A DNA stretch of 64,000 nt from Sphingobacterium composti (GTDB lineage Bacteria > Bacteroidota > Bacteroidia > Sphingobacteriales > Sphingobacteriaceae), in assembly GCF_009829075.1 (NCBI RefSeq), contig NZ_WUQZ01000001.1, positions 1 through 64,000 on the forward strand, given 5' to 3'. The position numbers were made by a program, and so were the translations under genes. Shown in pieces: positions 26,823-35,734 of the stretch. Position 1 is the first letter of the stretch, and every line of letters begins with the position of its first letter. Under the pieces are notes generated by a model. That model had not been told where the DNA came from. It did not search any database and saw only the letters and a program-made list of their open reading frames with translations.

Positions 26823-27587
26823 ATGAAGATAATTACATATAATGTCAACGGACTAAGAGCAGCCTTAAAAAAGGATTGGTTAGGTTGGCTGACTGCTGTT
26901 AATCCTGATGTTGTTTGTTTACAAGAGATTAAAGCTACACCAGATCAAGTTCCAGAAATATTGTTCTTAGAGCAAATGGGGTATGAACATTATTGGTATC
27001 CTGCACAGAAAAAAGGATACAGTGGTACGGCTATTTTGACTAAAATCACTCCAAAACATATAGAGTATGGTTGTGGTCATGAGGATTACGATTTTGAAGG
27101 ACGTGTTATTCGGGCAGATTTCGAAGATGTTTCCGTGATGAGCACTTATTTTCCGTCAGGAACAACAGGTGATGTTCGTCAAGATTTCAAATATAGATTC
27201 TTACATGATTTTCATCAATACGCGCATAAATTATTAGTTGACCATCCGAATTTAGTAATAAGCGGAGATTACAACATTTGTCATCGTGCTATTGATATTC
27301 ACAACCCGAAATCCAATGCGAATACCTCAGGGTTCTTACCTGCTGAGCGTGAGTGGATGGAGAATTTTATTAATTCAGGTTTTATAGATACTTTCAGGTC
27401 GTTGAATCCTGACCCGCATCACTATACATGGTGGAGTTACCGAGCAGGTTCTAGAGGTAAAAATTTGGGTTGGCGTATTGATTACAATATGGCGTCAAAG
27501 GCTTTGGAAAATCGCATCGTGGGAGCGAGGATATTGCCTGATGCGGTGCATTCTGATCATTGTCCAGTATTACTGGAATTAACATAA
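26823..27587 (+). CDS. xth: Exodeoxyribonuclease III (AP endonuclease)
   Basis: Base-excision repair: cleaves at abasic sites and trims 3' ends. The EEP-fold motifs are N7-V-N-G-L-R, L-Q-E35-I-K, S-G-D-Y-N-I, the W-x-S-Y-R segment and the final S-D-H246-C-P-V. 254 aa is typical. Its stop codon is embedded in the terminator hairpin that follows. Confidence 0.95.
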   Translation: MKIITYNVNGLRAALKKDWLGWLTAVNPDVVCLQEIKATPDQVPEILFLEQMGYEHYWYPAQKKGYSGTAILTKITPKHIEYGCGHEDYDFEGRVIRADFEDVSVMSTYFPSGTTGDVRQDFKYRFLHDFHQYAHKLLVDHPNLVISGDYNICHRAIDIHNPKSNANTSGFLPAEREWMENFINSGFIDTFRSLNPDPHHYTWWSYRAGSRGKNLGWRIDYNMASKALENRIVGARILPDAVHSDHCPVLLELT

Positions 27588-27623
27588 AAAGTAATGAGAA
27601 ACATTTGTTTCTCATTACTTTTT
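27586..27623. terminator. Bidirectional terminator overlapping xth and queD ends
   Basis: A perfect 17-bp stem (27586-27602 with 27607-27623) and a four-base loop, with A/T runs at both feet. It includes the stop codons of both convergent genes and the last codons of queD. Confidence 0.88.
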
Positions 27624-28034
27624 ATATGTTGCAGAACATTTCTGCGTTTCTTCGACTTTGCATCGTATTAGCTCGCAACCAGTTTCTTTTAGTTGCTGTG
27701 GTGCAATTACTTCAACAAGATGTTTAGCAATATTTTCAGCGGTGGGATTGAAGGGTACAATGACTAAACTTTCTTCTGTAAGTTTTTTCAATTCTTCCAA
27801 CATGGGGTCATTTACCCAAATCAAAAACTTGTGATCGTAATTATCTTCTAACCACATACACAATTTCTCTTTGATGACAGAAAAATCTAGGACACGACCG
27901 ACTTCATCTAATTGTTCAGCCGCTACTTCAAAGTGAATTCTATAATTGTGCCCATGCAGAAATCTGCATTTCCCTTCGTGACCAACGACTCTATGTCCAC
28001 ATGAAATATCGTGATATCGCTCTGCTGTTATCAT
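27615..28034 (-). CDS. queD: 6-carboxy-5,6,7,8-tetrahydropterin synthase-like (QueD)
   Basis: Converts 7,8-dihydroneopterin triphosphate for queuosine/7-deazaguanine synthesis, or acts as a related pterin synthase. Zinc ligands H14, H27 and H29 and C23 lie in G-H-R and C-R-F-L-H-G-H-N-Y. A C-terminal V-E-E-T glutamate fits substrate binding. 139 aa. Other queuosine genes are absent from the window, so the pathway assignment rests on the family alone. Confidence 0.88.
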   Translation of the reverse strand: MITAERYHDISCGHRVVGHEGKCRFLHGHNYRIHFEVAAEQLDEVGRVLDFSVIKEKLCMWLEDNYDHKFLIWVNDPMLEELKKLTEESLVIVPFNPTAENIAKHLVEVIAPQQLKETGCELIRCKVEETQKCSATYKK

Positions 28035-28049
28035 AAGGCAAATATAAGC

Positions 28050-29216
28050 TTATTTTATCAATCGATCTTGCAGTTGTTGGATATTGTCTACCGTCAATTG
28101 TTGCATGACCTGATAGAGATGCGCTTTAAACATGTTAATGGTGTGCTCACCTCCTTCATCCCCTAATGCACCAACTCCATACATAAATGGTCGTCCCATG
28201 AAGTTGAATTCTGATCCCACAGCATACGCTCTAGCTAAATCCACGCCTGAGCGGATGCCCCCATCCATCATTATTTTTAGTTTGTTTTTATAATTTGGAT
28301 TGGTTGCCAATTTTGTGAGTGATACAATGGAGGACTCTCCAGCATCCACTTGTCTTCCACCATGGTTAGACACGATTACGCCATCTACGCCTAATTGAAT
28401 AGACGCTTCCATATCTTCATCAGTTGCGATTCCTTTGAGCACCAGAGGACCTTTCCAGATGTCACGAATAGCTTTTACCTTCTCGATATTTACTTTGCCT
28501 GTGAAGGTTTTGTTCATGAATTGGCCTAATTGCGATAAATCAAGACCTTTTTCCATGTAAGGTTTTAATGTTGCAAATGAAGGGATGCCATGTTTTAGGG
28601 TTTGGATTCCCCAAGTTGGACAAACCATAGCTTGAAGAATGTTTTCAATATTCATTTTTGGGGGCATGGACAATCCGCTTTTAATCTCTCGGTAACGGAG
28701 TCCAAATGAAGGAACATCCACAAGAACGACTAGAACAGGACATTCCACTACCTCAAGGCGTCTCAAAATATCATCACGTAATCTATCTTCTGTAGGATGA
28801 TACAACTGAAACCAAGCTTTTCCATCTGACACATCTGCGATACGCTCTATACTACTTGTAGACACTGTACTAAGCGTATAAGGGATGTCATGTTTTGCCG
28901 CTGCCTTTGCTAATATTTCTGGAGCGTTAGGCCACATCAGACCTTGTAAACCAATAGGAGAGATTCCAAAGGGTGCGCTGTATTTTCTTCCGAATAACTC
29001 TACGGACATGTCAATCTCTTGACCTACTCGTAAGTATTGTGGTTTAAGTTGAATAGTATCAAAATCATTTTCATTTTTGAAGAGATTCAATTCTTCATTA
29101 CATCCTCCCTGTAGATAGTCAAATGCAAACTTTGGTATTCTTTGTTTAGCTTTCTTTTTAAGGTCATCGACAGACGGATATCGACTATTGTATTTAAAAA
29201 TCGGTTTTTTAGACAT
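28050..29216 (-). CDS. FMN-dependent 2-hydroxyacid dehydrogenase (lactate dehydrogenase-like)
   Basis: A TIM-barrel flavoenzyme of the LldD/glycolate-oxidase family. Motifs are F-D-Y-L-Q-G-G near residue 32, A-P-F-G-I-S-P-I-G, the active-site V-S-N-H-G-G-R-Q with the catalytic His, and the FMN-phosphate loops D-G-G-I-R-S-G and M-G-R-P. 388 aa is standard. L-lactate is the commonest substrate, but glycolate or another hydroxyacid cannot be excluded. It lies 15 bp upstream of queD on the same strand. Confidence 0.88.
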   Translation of the reverse strand: MSKKPIFKYNSRYPSVDDLKKKAKQRIPKFAFDYLQGGCNEELNLFKNENDFDTIQLKPQYLRVGQEIDMSVELFGRKYSAPFGISPIGLQGLMWPNAPEILAKAAAKHDIPYTLSTVSTSSIERIADVSDGKAWFQLYHPTEDRLRDDILRRLEVVECPVLVVLVDVPSFGLRYREIKSGLSMPPKMNIENILQAMVCPTWGIQTLKHGIPSFATLKPYMEKGLDLSQLGQFMNKTFTGKVNIEKVKAIRDIWKGPLVLKGIATDEDMEASIQLGVDGVIVSNHGGRQVDAGESSIVSLTKLATNPNYKNKLKIMMDGGIRSGVDLARAYAVGSEFNFMGRPFMYGVGALGDEGGEHTINMFKAHLYQVMQQLTVDNIQQLQDRLIK

Positions 29217-29282
29217 TGATTAAAAAATTTTCTCCAAAATACGATTAAAAATTTGATTAGCTATCCTGAGCTATTCTGTGCT

Positions 29283-29804
29283 TTAAGGTGTTATTTTGGC
29301 TTGAATAGCTTTACCATTTTTGTCTATTCCATGAAATAGGATGTAGTCAGCTTTTACATTTAGTCCTGAAGTACCAACTCTTAAGTGAATGAAAAGATGT
29401 TTAACAATCATATACTTACCCGAAATAGTAGTTTCTATATAGGGAGTATTGTTGTCAAGCTTTAAGTATAGTTTTTGACTTGGGTAAGAGACTAGTCTTA
29501 TCTCGTAATAGTTCGTATGGAGTTTTTCTGTTTTGATGCCATAGGCATATTTACGCTGTATGTTAGTTAGTGGTTTTATTTCACCGTTATTATCAAATAA
29601 TTGTCTACTGATTTTAATTGGATTTTTATCGTTGAGGTGATTTGCTGAGCTAAAGTTTGCTTGATATATAAAAGTGTTTTTTCCTCTACTGTGTTGGATA
29701 TAAAAAAGGATGTCTTCCGCGGTTGGTTTGGGATAGTTCTCTTGCGAAAAACATGCGGTATTAAGAATTACAAAAAAAGTAAAAAATGTAACAAGCTTAA
29801 CCAT
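29283..29804 (-). CDS. Hypothetical exported protein, 173 aa
   Basis: Not recognised. It has a signal peptide (residues 1-20, ending A-C-F-S-Q). The mature part is beta-rich, and the segments suggest a compact periplasmic or surface domain: Y-Y-E-I-R-L-V-S-Y, L-Y-L-K-L-D-N-N-T and K-A-D-Y-I-L-F-H-G-I-D. A DUF4833-like assignment is possible from memory of similar strings but is unverified. It lies 66 bp upstream of the hydroxyacid dehydrogenase gene. Confidence 0.7.
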   Translation of the reverse strand: MVKLVTFFTFFVILNTACFSQENYPKPTAEDILFYIQHSRGKNTFIYQANFSSANHLNDKNPIKISRQLFDNNGEIKPLTNIQRKYAYGIKTEKLHTNYYEIRLVSYPSQKLYLKLDNNTPYIETTISGKYMIVKHLFIHLRVGTSGLNVKADYILFHGIDKNGKAIQAKITP

Positions 29805-29864
29805 TTTGTATTGTTTAATACTAAATTACAATTTTTACTTTCGGAAACCGTGGTTGTATTACTA

Positions 29865-30041
29865 TTAATTTCTGTTTCCGCCCATAAATTTGGAAATCAA
29901 CCAAATAATTAAGGCCACAACAATAACGACTATTATTATACCAGACCAAACGCCGGCTTTAAATATTCCACCGATTACTTCACAGCTTGATAGCAATGAA
30001 ATAAATGTAGCCATTAGTGCAACTAAACTTATTCTTTTCAT
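29865..30041 (-). CDS. Small membrane lipoprotein, 58 aa
   Basis: ATG at 30041, TAA at 29865-29867. The lipobox L-S-S-C places the lipidated cysteine at residue 20. It is followed by E-V-I-G-G-I-F-K-A-G-V-W and a single long hydrophobic segment (residues 34-50) ending I-S-K-F. This is a widespread type of very short lipoprotein in Bacteroidota, sometimes mislabelled phosphatidate cytidylyltransferase because of chance similarity; there is no room for such an enzyme here. Its function is unknown. It lies between the exported protein and the split HTH gene. Confidence 0.8.
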   Translation of the reverse strand: MKRISLVALMATFISLLSSCEVIGGIFKAGVWSGIIIVVIVVALIIWLISKFMGGNRN

Positions 30042-30074
30042 AATTGATGTTTATATTTAAGAACAAGTTCTCCA

Positions 30075-30706
30075 TTAAATTGTTTGAGATAAGCTTTTAA
30101 TTAATTTGCGAAATTGTAGGAAAGTCCAAATTAAAGATATTGGAATATAAAGTATGATGAATAGTATGAAGAGTTGCCAAAAGAAGAGGACATATGATAT
30201 AGTTGTTGTGTCCATGATGTAGGGGCTAGTGCTTTCAGTTATGTAAGGATTTGAGCTGTCATTTAAATGGAACGAAAATATCAATATAATTAAGATTAAT
30301 GCTATAAATAATAAATAGAATCCATGATATTTGGTGTTTTTTTTAGATGTATATTATATAGTTTGCTTCTATTTCGTTTACAATACCCATAAATATAAGG
30401 GACAAGTAAGCCTAAAATTGGATTGAAAACAAAAAATAATGATGATAAATATAGATTTCTTATACTCCCTATTTGATTGTTATCAATACTGACTTGATCT
30501 ACATTTTGCATAATTAACTCTTCTAATGGTATGTCTAATACTTTACTTATTTGTTTCAAACTAAAACCACTGATTTCTTCTGTCCCTTTCTCAATGCGCT
30601 TAACAGTTCTTAAGGAGACTCCCGCTTCGTCAGCAAGTTCTTGTTGGGTTAGTCTCTTTAGCTTTCGAGGGGATTTTAAGATTTCGTTGATATTAGGTTT
30701 TGTCAT
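30075..30706 (-). pseudogene. XRE-type HTH protein with C-terminal membrane segments, frameshifted
   Basis: 30302-30706 encodes an HTH of the Cro/C1 type: L-T-Q-Q-E-L-A-D-E-A-G-V-S-L-R-T-V-K-R-I-E-K-G near residues 18-40, then one hydrophobic segment L-Y-L-S-S-L-F-F-V-F. It stops soon after a run of eight A (complement of 30337-30344). Reading with one more A gives H-L-K-K-N-T-K-Y-H-G-F-Y-L-L-F-I-A-L-I-L-I and runs without a stop into the 30075-30284 frame. That frame supplies further membrane segments and a basic end. An A9-to-A8 slip is the likely cause; sequencing error or phase variation are the alternatives. Confidence 0.6.
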
Positions 30707-30794
30707 ACCTCAAAACTGTTTATTTATACTTTTTTGTAAGAATAATCTATATGCCAATAATACGACAATGGTGTGTAATTGTTGTATTAAATAA

Positions 30795-30828
30795 AAAACT
30801 CCCGAATCAATAAGATTTCGGGAGTTTT
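30795..30828 (-). terminator. Terminator after metE
   Basis: A 12-bp stem (30795-30806 with 30817-30828) containing ACTCCCGAA, followed by a T-run in the reverse direction. It lies 25 bp past the metE stop. Confidence 0.85.
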
Positions 30829-30852
30829 ATGGTTATTTAATATTACTAATTT

Positions 30853-33168
30853 TTAAGATTCTGCTCTTAATACTTTAGCAGCTTCAACCATCGCTTCTAA
30901 TGCTGCTTTAGTTTCAGGCCAAGCACGAGTTTTCAAACCACAATCAGGGTTAACCCAAAGTTGTTTTGCTGGTACTACATCTTTCGCTTTACGTAGCAAA
31001 TCAATCATTTCTTCTTTACTAGGCACGCGTGGTGAGTGGATGTCATATACACCAGGACCGATGTCGTTAGGGTATTTGAATTCACCAGCAAATGCATTTA
31101 ACAATTTCATTTGAGAACGTGATGTCTCGATAGTAATTACGTCAGCATCCATAGCAGCTATATCTTTGATTACGTTGTTGAATTCTGAATAACACATGTG
31201 CGTGTGAATTTGAGTGTCATCCTCCACATTTGAAGAAGAAACACGGAATGCACGTACAGCCCAATCTAAATATGTTTGTTGGTCAGCCTGACGTAATGGT
31301 AAACCTTCACGGATAGCTGGCTCATCAATTTGTATGATTTTGATGCCTGCTTTTTCTAAAGCTTGAACTTCGTCTAAGATCGCTAAAGCGATTTGGTAAG
31401 TCGTCGTTTCGCGTGGTTGATCATTACGTACGAAAGACCATTGTAAGATAGTAACAGGACCTGTCAACATACCTTTTACTGGACGATCTGTTAAAGATTG
31501 TGCATATGCAGACCAACGAACTGTCATATCTGCTGGACGGTATACATCACCATAGATAACTGGAGGTTTTACACAACGAGAACCGTAGGATTGAACCCAA
31601 CCGTATTGTGTAAATGCATATCCTGCTAATTGCTCACCAAAGTATTCTACCATGTCATTACGCTCGAACTCACCGTGTACTAATACATCGATATCTAAGT
31701 TCTCTTGTAAACGGATTACACTTTCAGTTTCTTCAGCGATAGCTTTATCGTATTCTTCTTGTGTGATTACACCTTTTTTCAAGTCAGCTCTCCATTTACG
31801 AACGTCTTTCGTTTGTGGGAATGAACCGATTGTTGTAGTGGCAAATTCAGGTAATCCGAATTTAGCTTGTTGAGCAGCTTTACGCGCTTCAAATGGAGAA
31901 GTACGTTTTGCATCCTCGTCTGTAATGCTGCTAACGCGAGTTTTAACTTCTGGTCTGTGAATCAATGGAGAAGTACGACGGCTTTCTGCAGCAGCTTTGT
32001 TAGCTTCAAAACGTTCTGCTGTTTGTGCATCTACTTCACCATCAGCTAATACTGCTAAATCTTTAACCTCTGCTAATTTTTGTTTAGCGAATGCTAACCA
32101 GTTTTTAACTTCAGCTGGAAGAGTATCTTCTTTTTTCTCGCTATCCAAATCGTAAGGAACGTGTAACAATGAAGAAGAAGTGCCTACCCAAACTCTGTCT
32201 TTGCCTAAAGCAGCAACAGCTTGTTGGATTTTAGCTAAAGTTTTTTCGTAATCATTTTTCCAAATGTTACGTCCTTCAACTACACCTAAAGAAAGTGTCA
32301 ATGAAGCAGGAACTTTAGTTAATAGCGTGTCTAATTGTTTTTCGCCACGTACTAAATCTAGATGTAGAGCGTGAACAGGTAAGCTAACTGCTAAATCTTC
32401 GTTATCTTTCAACGCTTCGAAGTAAGTTGTAGCAATTAATTTTGCTCCTTTAGCAGCAGCATTCAATTTTTCGAATACTTTAGTATATAATGCCTTTACT
32501 TTTTCATCAATATCCAAAGCCAAATAAGGCTCATCAATTTGGATATATTCAGCACCAGCATCAGCTAATTTAGAGATAATCTCTTCGTAAACTGGTAAAA
32601 GACGATCGATTAAGTCGATGCGGTTAAAACCTTCTTCTTTTTCTTTACCAATTAACAAATAAGTAATGGGGCCAATCACAACAGGCTTCGTATCGAAACC
32701 AGCAGCTTTAGCTTCGTTGTATTCGTTTAAGAATTTTTCAGAAGTTAATTTGAAAGTTTGATCTTTCGTGAACTCAGGTACCATATAGTGGTAGTTCGTA
32801 TCAAACCATTTTGTCATTTCTGAGGCTGTCACATCGATTCCTTCTGCTTGGAATCCACGTGCCATTGCAAAATATAAATCTAAACTATAGTTGTTGTCGA
32901 TTTTGTCTAGTAAAGAATTGTAACGTGCAGGGATAGCGCCTACCGTAAGCGATAAATCTAAAACCTGATCATAGAATGAGAAATCATTAGAAGGAATCAA
33001 ATTGATGCCAGCATCTTTTTGCGTTTTCCAATTGTTTAGACGAATCTCTTTCGCTGCATTAAATAATTCTTCCGCTGAAATTTTCTTAGCCCAGTATGCT
33101 TCGTTTGCTTTCTTCAATTCACGGAATGGTCCTACACGAGGGTAGCCTAAATTGTTTGTTAGTAACAT
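30853..33168 (-). CDS. metE: Cobalamin-independent methionine synthase
   Basis: Transfers methyl from 5-methyltetrahydropteroyl-triglutamate to homocysteine. 771 aa, the normal two-barrel length. The N-terminus N-L-G-Y-P-R-V-G-P-x-R-E-L-K is diagnostic, and the C-terminal catalytic half has T-T-I-G-S-F-P-Q-T, Q-I-D-E-P-A-I-R-E, I-H-T-H-M-C-Y-S (zinc His/Cys) and N-P-D-C-G-L-K-T-R (zinc Cys). It is expressed alone and controlled by the SAM-I riboswitch in its 5' leader. Confidence 0.97.
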   Translation of the reverse strand: MLLTNNLGYPRVGPFRELKKANEAYWAKKISAEELFNAAKEIRLNNWKTQKDAGINLIPSNDFSFYDQVLDLSLTVGAIPARYNSLLDKIDNNYSLDLYFAMARGFQAEGIDVTASEMTKWFDTNYHYMVPEFTKDQTFKLTSEKFLNEYNEAKAAGFDTKPVVIGPITYLLIGKEKEEGFNRIDLIDRLLPVYEEIISKLADAGAEYIQIDEPYLALDIDEKVKALYTKVFEKLNAAAKGAKLIATTYFEALKDNEDLAVSLPVHALHLDLVRGEKQLDTLLTKVPASLTLSLGVVEGRNIWKNDYEKTLAKIQQAVAALGKDRVWVGTSSSLLHVPYDLDSEKKEDTLPAEVKNWLAFAKQKLAEVKDLAVLADGEVDAQTAERFEANKAAAESRRTSPLIHRPEVKTRVSSITDEDAKRTSPFEARKAAQQAKFGLPEFATTTIGSFPQTKDVRKWRADLKKGVITQEEYDKAIAEETESVIRLQENLDIDVLVHGEFERNDMVEYFGEQLAGYAFTQYGWVQSYGSRCVKPPVIYGDVYRPADMTVRWSAYAQSLTDRPVKGMLTGPVTILQWSFVRNDQPRETTTYQIALAILDEVQALEKAGIKIIQIDEPAIREGLPLRQADQQTYLDWAVRAFRVSSSNVEDDTQIHTHMCYSEFNNVIKDIAAMDADVITIETSRSQMKLLNAFAGEFKYPNDIGPGVYDIHSPRVPSKEEMIDLLRKAKDVVPAKQLWVNPDCGLKTRAWPETKAALEAMVEAAKVLRAES

Positions 33169-33237
33169 ATAATGTTCCTTAAAGTTAAATACTATTGTCC
33201 TTTGCTAAGAGAAGGTCACTAGGTTTAGTGATCTCGG

Positions 33238-33336
33238 CTTATCATTCCCATCAATGTGGGTAGACTGTAGCACCTTGTCAAGGGACAGGTTGCTAAGGCT
33301 TCATCGGGTCTATTCCCTCTACCTTTCTCTATAAGC
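33238..33336 (-). promoter_or_regulatory. SAM-I (S-box) riboswitch upstream of metE
   Basis: Read on the reverse strand, the leader has the S-box core: CTTAT at the 5' side paired with ATAAG at the 3' side (P1), then AGAGGGA, GACCCGATGAAGCC, GCAACC, AAGGTGCTA and CTACCC in the family order. A short downstream hairpin (TCACTA/TAGTGA, about 33214-33236) lies between the aptamer and the start codon. It is not followed by a U-run, so control of translation is more likely than termination. SAM binding should lower metE expression. Confidence 0.93.
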
Positions 33337-33341
33337 GGTGG

Positions 33342-33373
33342 CTAAGTTATATAATATTCTTATAGTATCAAAA
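33342..33373 (-). promoter_or_regulatory. Promoter for metE leader
   Basis: On the reverse strand, TTTTG (33373-33369), a 19-bp spacer and TAACTTAG (33349-33342) match the Bacteroidota consensus except for one base of the -7 box. The riboswitch begins about 6 bp downstream. Confidence 0.6.
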
Positions 33374-33553
33374 TTTTTTATTATCACACTTTTCGAATAT
33401 TCTTCTCTAAGTTATCATTTATATTATTTCTAAAAATTTTGAAAAATTTTTAGAAATAATTGGTTGTTTATCTAATTATATTATCTTTTTATGTCAATAT
33501 TGTATTCTATTCTGACAAAATAAATGTTTTGTATTGTATTTAATTGATATTCT

Positions 33554-33583
33554 TTTGATTATGCTTTTAATTTAATACTTTTG
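33554..33583 (+). promoter_or_regulatory. Promoter for first peptide/lipoprotein module
   Basis: TTTG (33554-33557), an 18-bp spacer and TACTTTTG (33576-33583) fit the consensus closely. It gives a leader of about 170 nt before the small ORF at 33762. Apart from this site, the gene-free stretch 33374-33761 is A+T-rich with no other recognised feature. Confidence 0.65.
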
Positions 33584-33761
33584 TGCCAGATTATAAATCT
33601 ACCAACTGTGAAAAAGATACCGATTCTTATGATTTAATTGGATTAATAGTTGTGTTGATAACTTAATTTTGATTAATGCCATTTTGATAAATGTCGCATA
33701 AAAAATAATCTATTAACATAGTAGAATTTGTAGTGCTTTTCTGGATTTAAATAATATCAAA

Positions 33762-33941
33762 ATGAATAAGCAAGTTTATCAATCGCCTAAAGTTTCTTTG
33801 GTGTATGTGACTATTGAAGAATCAATAGCTGTAGGATCTTATCCTAATTCTGTAAATATAGATACGGAAGGAATTGGAACCCATATTAGCGATTATGAGG
33901 TCTATGAAGAGAACAATAAAGACTTTAATTTAAATTTCTAA
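33762..33941 (+). CDS. Small peptide of module 1, 59 aa
   Basis: ATG at 33762, TAA at 33939-33941, ending 3 nt before the next ATG. It aligns with the module-2 peptide: M-x-K-Q-x-Y-x-S-P-K-V at the start, T-x-x-E-E-S-x-x-x-S in the middle and K-D-F at the end, with an acidic variable region between. There is no signal peptide. Small proteins of the Y-x-x-P-x-V ... E-x-x-x-A-x-S type are common next to surface-protein genes in Bacteroidota, but their role is not established as far as I know. It could be a coupling leader, chaperone or precursor peptide. Confidence 0.75.
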   Translation: MNKQVYQSPKVSLVYVTIEESIAVGSYPNSVNIDTEGIGTHISDYEVYEENNKDFNLNF

Positions 33942-33944
33942 GTT

Positions 33945-35669
33945 ATGAAGAATGTATTTGCAATTTTATCATGTTTAATCTTGTTCACTTTTCTATCAGG
34001 CTGTTCTAAAGAGCAGTATGTAGATACTAATGACGGTAAGGTTATGTATATCAAGTTGGATATCAATGCGATGTTAGTGGTAGATGCTAAAAATAAAAAA
34101 TTGGAGAGGCAAGCTTCAGCATCTCAAAATTTTTCAAAACAATCAGCTGGTCCTATTATTAAAACAGATGCTTTGGATCAAATGTATTTTTCTGAATTCT
34201 CTATTGATGAGTATAAAAGAAATACAAACGGTGTATCTAAGAATTTGAAATCCGCTTTGGGAAATAAAGTTGCATCTTTAGAAGGGAATAATATGCCGGT
34301 TTATGATGATATTTCCAAGTACAAGAAGCTGGAAGAAGGTGTTTTTTATATGGTTCTTATTTTTGACAATGAGGATAATCATGTGGGTACTACATTAATT
34401 AAATCTGGCGATGTGGATGCAACAATTCCTGTTCGTTTTAAAGAGGATTATGAATTAACTGCATTAAATTATTACCGTATTGTTGCTTTTACGTTTAATA
34501 CTAAAGATGAAAAGGATTTTGATAATTTGAATTTAGATCCTTCTCAAACGAATAATAAACCAAAAATAATATTACCATCCGACAAAGAATTTTTCTATCA
34601 TAATGGAAGTTTTTTAGTGGATCCAAAAGCTGATTATCCAACTCCACCTAAAGTTAATGTGATATTTTTACCACAAACGGTGAAAGTAGGTATTACAGTT
34701 GATGCTAAAGGAGTAGGAGCGAAAGTCAAAAAGATCGCAGGTACGTTTGGTTCGTTTGGATACAGAAAGACAGCGAATTTTGATTTAAAATTAAACAGAG
34801 TGATTGAAAAATTAGAGCTTGACGAAGAAACGTTTTCATATGATTTTACCATTTTCGGAGACCAAGATAGTTTGTCGATTAATAGGTATGTTTATATGGA
34901 CGATACCGATGGTATAAATCAATTAAATAATTTCAGTGTTGTGTTGAAAGAGCTAGTCATTCAGCGCGATGGAGAGGATACTGAAACGACGGTGCTTTCT
35001 TCTCCTGCTACGAAGTCTTATAATTTTGGGGATATCAATCTTTCGAAGGGAAAATATTTTAATGGTCGTATAAATCTCTTCAATGGATTTCAAATAGGTG
35101 ATGTGATTTGGTCTTATACTAATCTATATTACGACGCCAATGCTCCTGAAGGGCATCGACATAAATTTCGTGAATCCGCTAGTGATGGATACAAGGAATT
35201 AACAGATTATTGGAATTTTAATAAAGAGTTTCCTAAATCAGAAGATAATTCTGGTCGTGATTTAGATCCGTGTTCACTAGTATATCCTGGAGGATGGAGA
35301 ATGCCGACGATTGAAGAGGCAAGTTTGGCAACACCATCTAATAATAATTTGAAATCATTTTCTTATTTAGATGCAAGTGGATCGTCAACGGAGAGGGATT
35401 ATGATTATATGGAGTTGGTTAATAACGAAGATCAAAAAATTCGATTTTATGCATTTGGTATGCGGGATGGTTTAGTTTATACTGGAGAAGGAGCAAATGC
35501 TTTGTATTGGTTAACAGGAAGTGCTCTTAAGACGCAAGCTGATGTCTTTAGAATTGCTATTCTCAAGACGGGTAATGATTCGGGTGACGGATTAATAGAT
35601 TATCCTGATTTTGTTATTTCGGGTGCAAGAGGTCTTAATATTCGTTGTGTACGCACATTGAGAAATTAA
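33945..35669 (+). CDS. Fimbrillin-like surface lipoprotein, module 1
   Basis: 574 aa. The lipoprotein signal peptide ends in L-S-G-C20. The N-terminal two thirds are beta-rich, with a repeated pattern of lysine/aspartate strands as in fimbrillin (Mfa/FimA-type) or related surface proteins. The C-terminal region (about 375-574) has D-V-I-W-S-Y-T-N-L, D-Y-W, D-P-C-S-x-V-Y-P-G-G-W-R-M-P-T, I-R-F-Y-A-F-G and the ending I-R-C-V-R, resembling the FISUMP-type domain. It is paralogous to the module-2 lipoprotein. Surface location is inferred from the lipobox. It may form a fimbrial tip or adhesin. Confidence 0.72.
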   Translation: MKNVFAILSCLILFTFLSGCSKEQYVDTNDGKVMYIKLDINAMLVVDAKNKKLERQASASQNFSKQSAGPIIKTDALDQMYFSEFSIDEYKRNTNGVSKNLKSALGNKVASLEGNNMPVYDDISKYKKLEEGVFYMVLIFDNEDNHVGTTLIKSGDVDATIPVRFKEDYELTALNYYRIVAFTFNTKDEKDFDNLNLDPSQTNNKPKIILPSDKEFFYHNGSFLVDPKADYPTPPKVNVIFLPQTVKVGITVDAKGVGAKVKKIAGTFGSFGYRKTANFDLKLNRVIEKLELDEETFSYDFTIFGDQDSLSINRYVYMDDTDGINQLNNFSVVLKELVIQRDGEDTETTVLSSPATKSYNFGDINLSKGKYFNGRINLFNGFQIGDVIWSYTNLYYDANAPEGHRHKFRESASDGYKELTDYWNFNKEFPKSEDNSGRDLDPCSLVYPGGWRMPTIEEASLATPSNNNLKSFSYLDASGSSTERDYDYMELVNNEDQKIRFYAFGMRDGLVYTGEGANALYWLTGSALKTQADVFRIAILKTGNDSGDGLIDYPDFVISGARGLNIRCVRTLRN

Positions 35670-35688
35670 CATATTACAATAATTTTTT

Positions 35689-35713
35689 AAAGCTCTGAAT
35701 TTTTCAGATCTTT
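35689..35713 (+). terminator. Terminator after module 1 lipoprotein
   Basis: Stem TCTGAA/TTCAGA with a three-base loop, extended by AAAG/CTTT across one mismatch, and a T-run following. It suggests the two modules are at least partly separate transcripts. Confidence 0.65.
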
Positions 35714-35734
35714 TTTAGTTAGAGTAGACGTGTT

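Noticed and set aside
30075-30284. Stand-alone 69-codon membrane protein with TTG start
   Set aside because: The frame continues upstream without a stop and fits as the shifted tail of the HTH protein.
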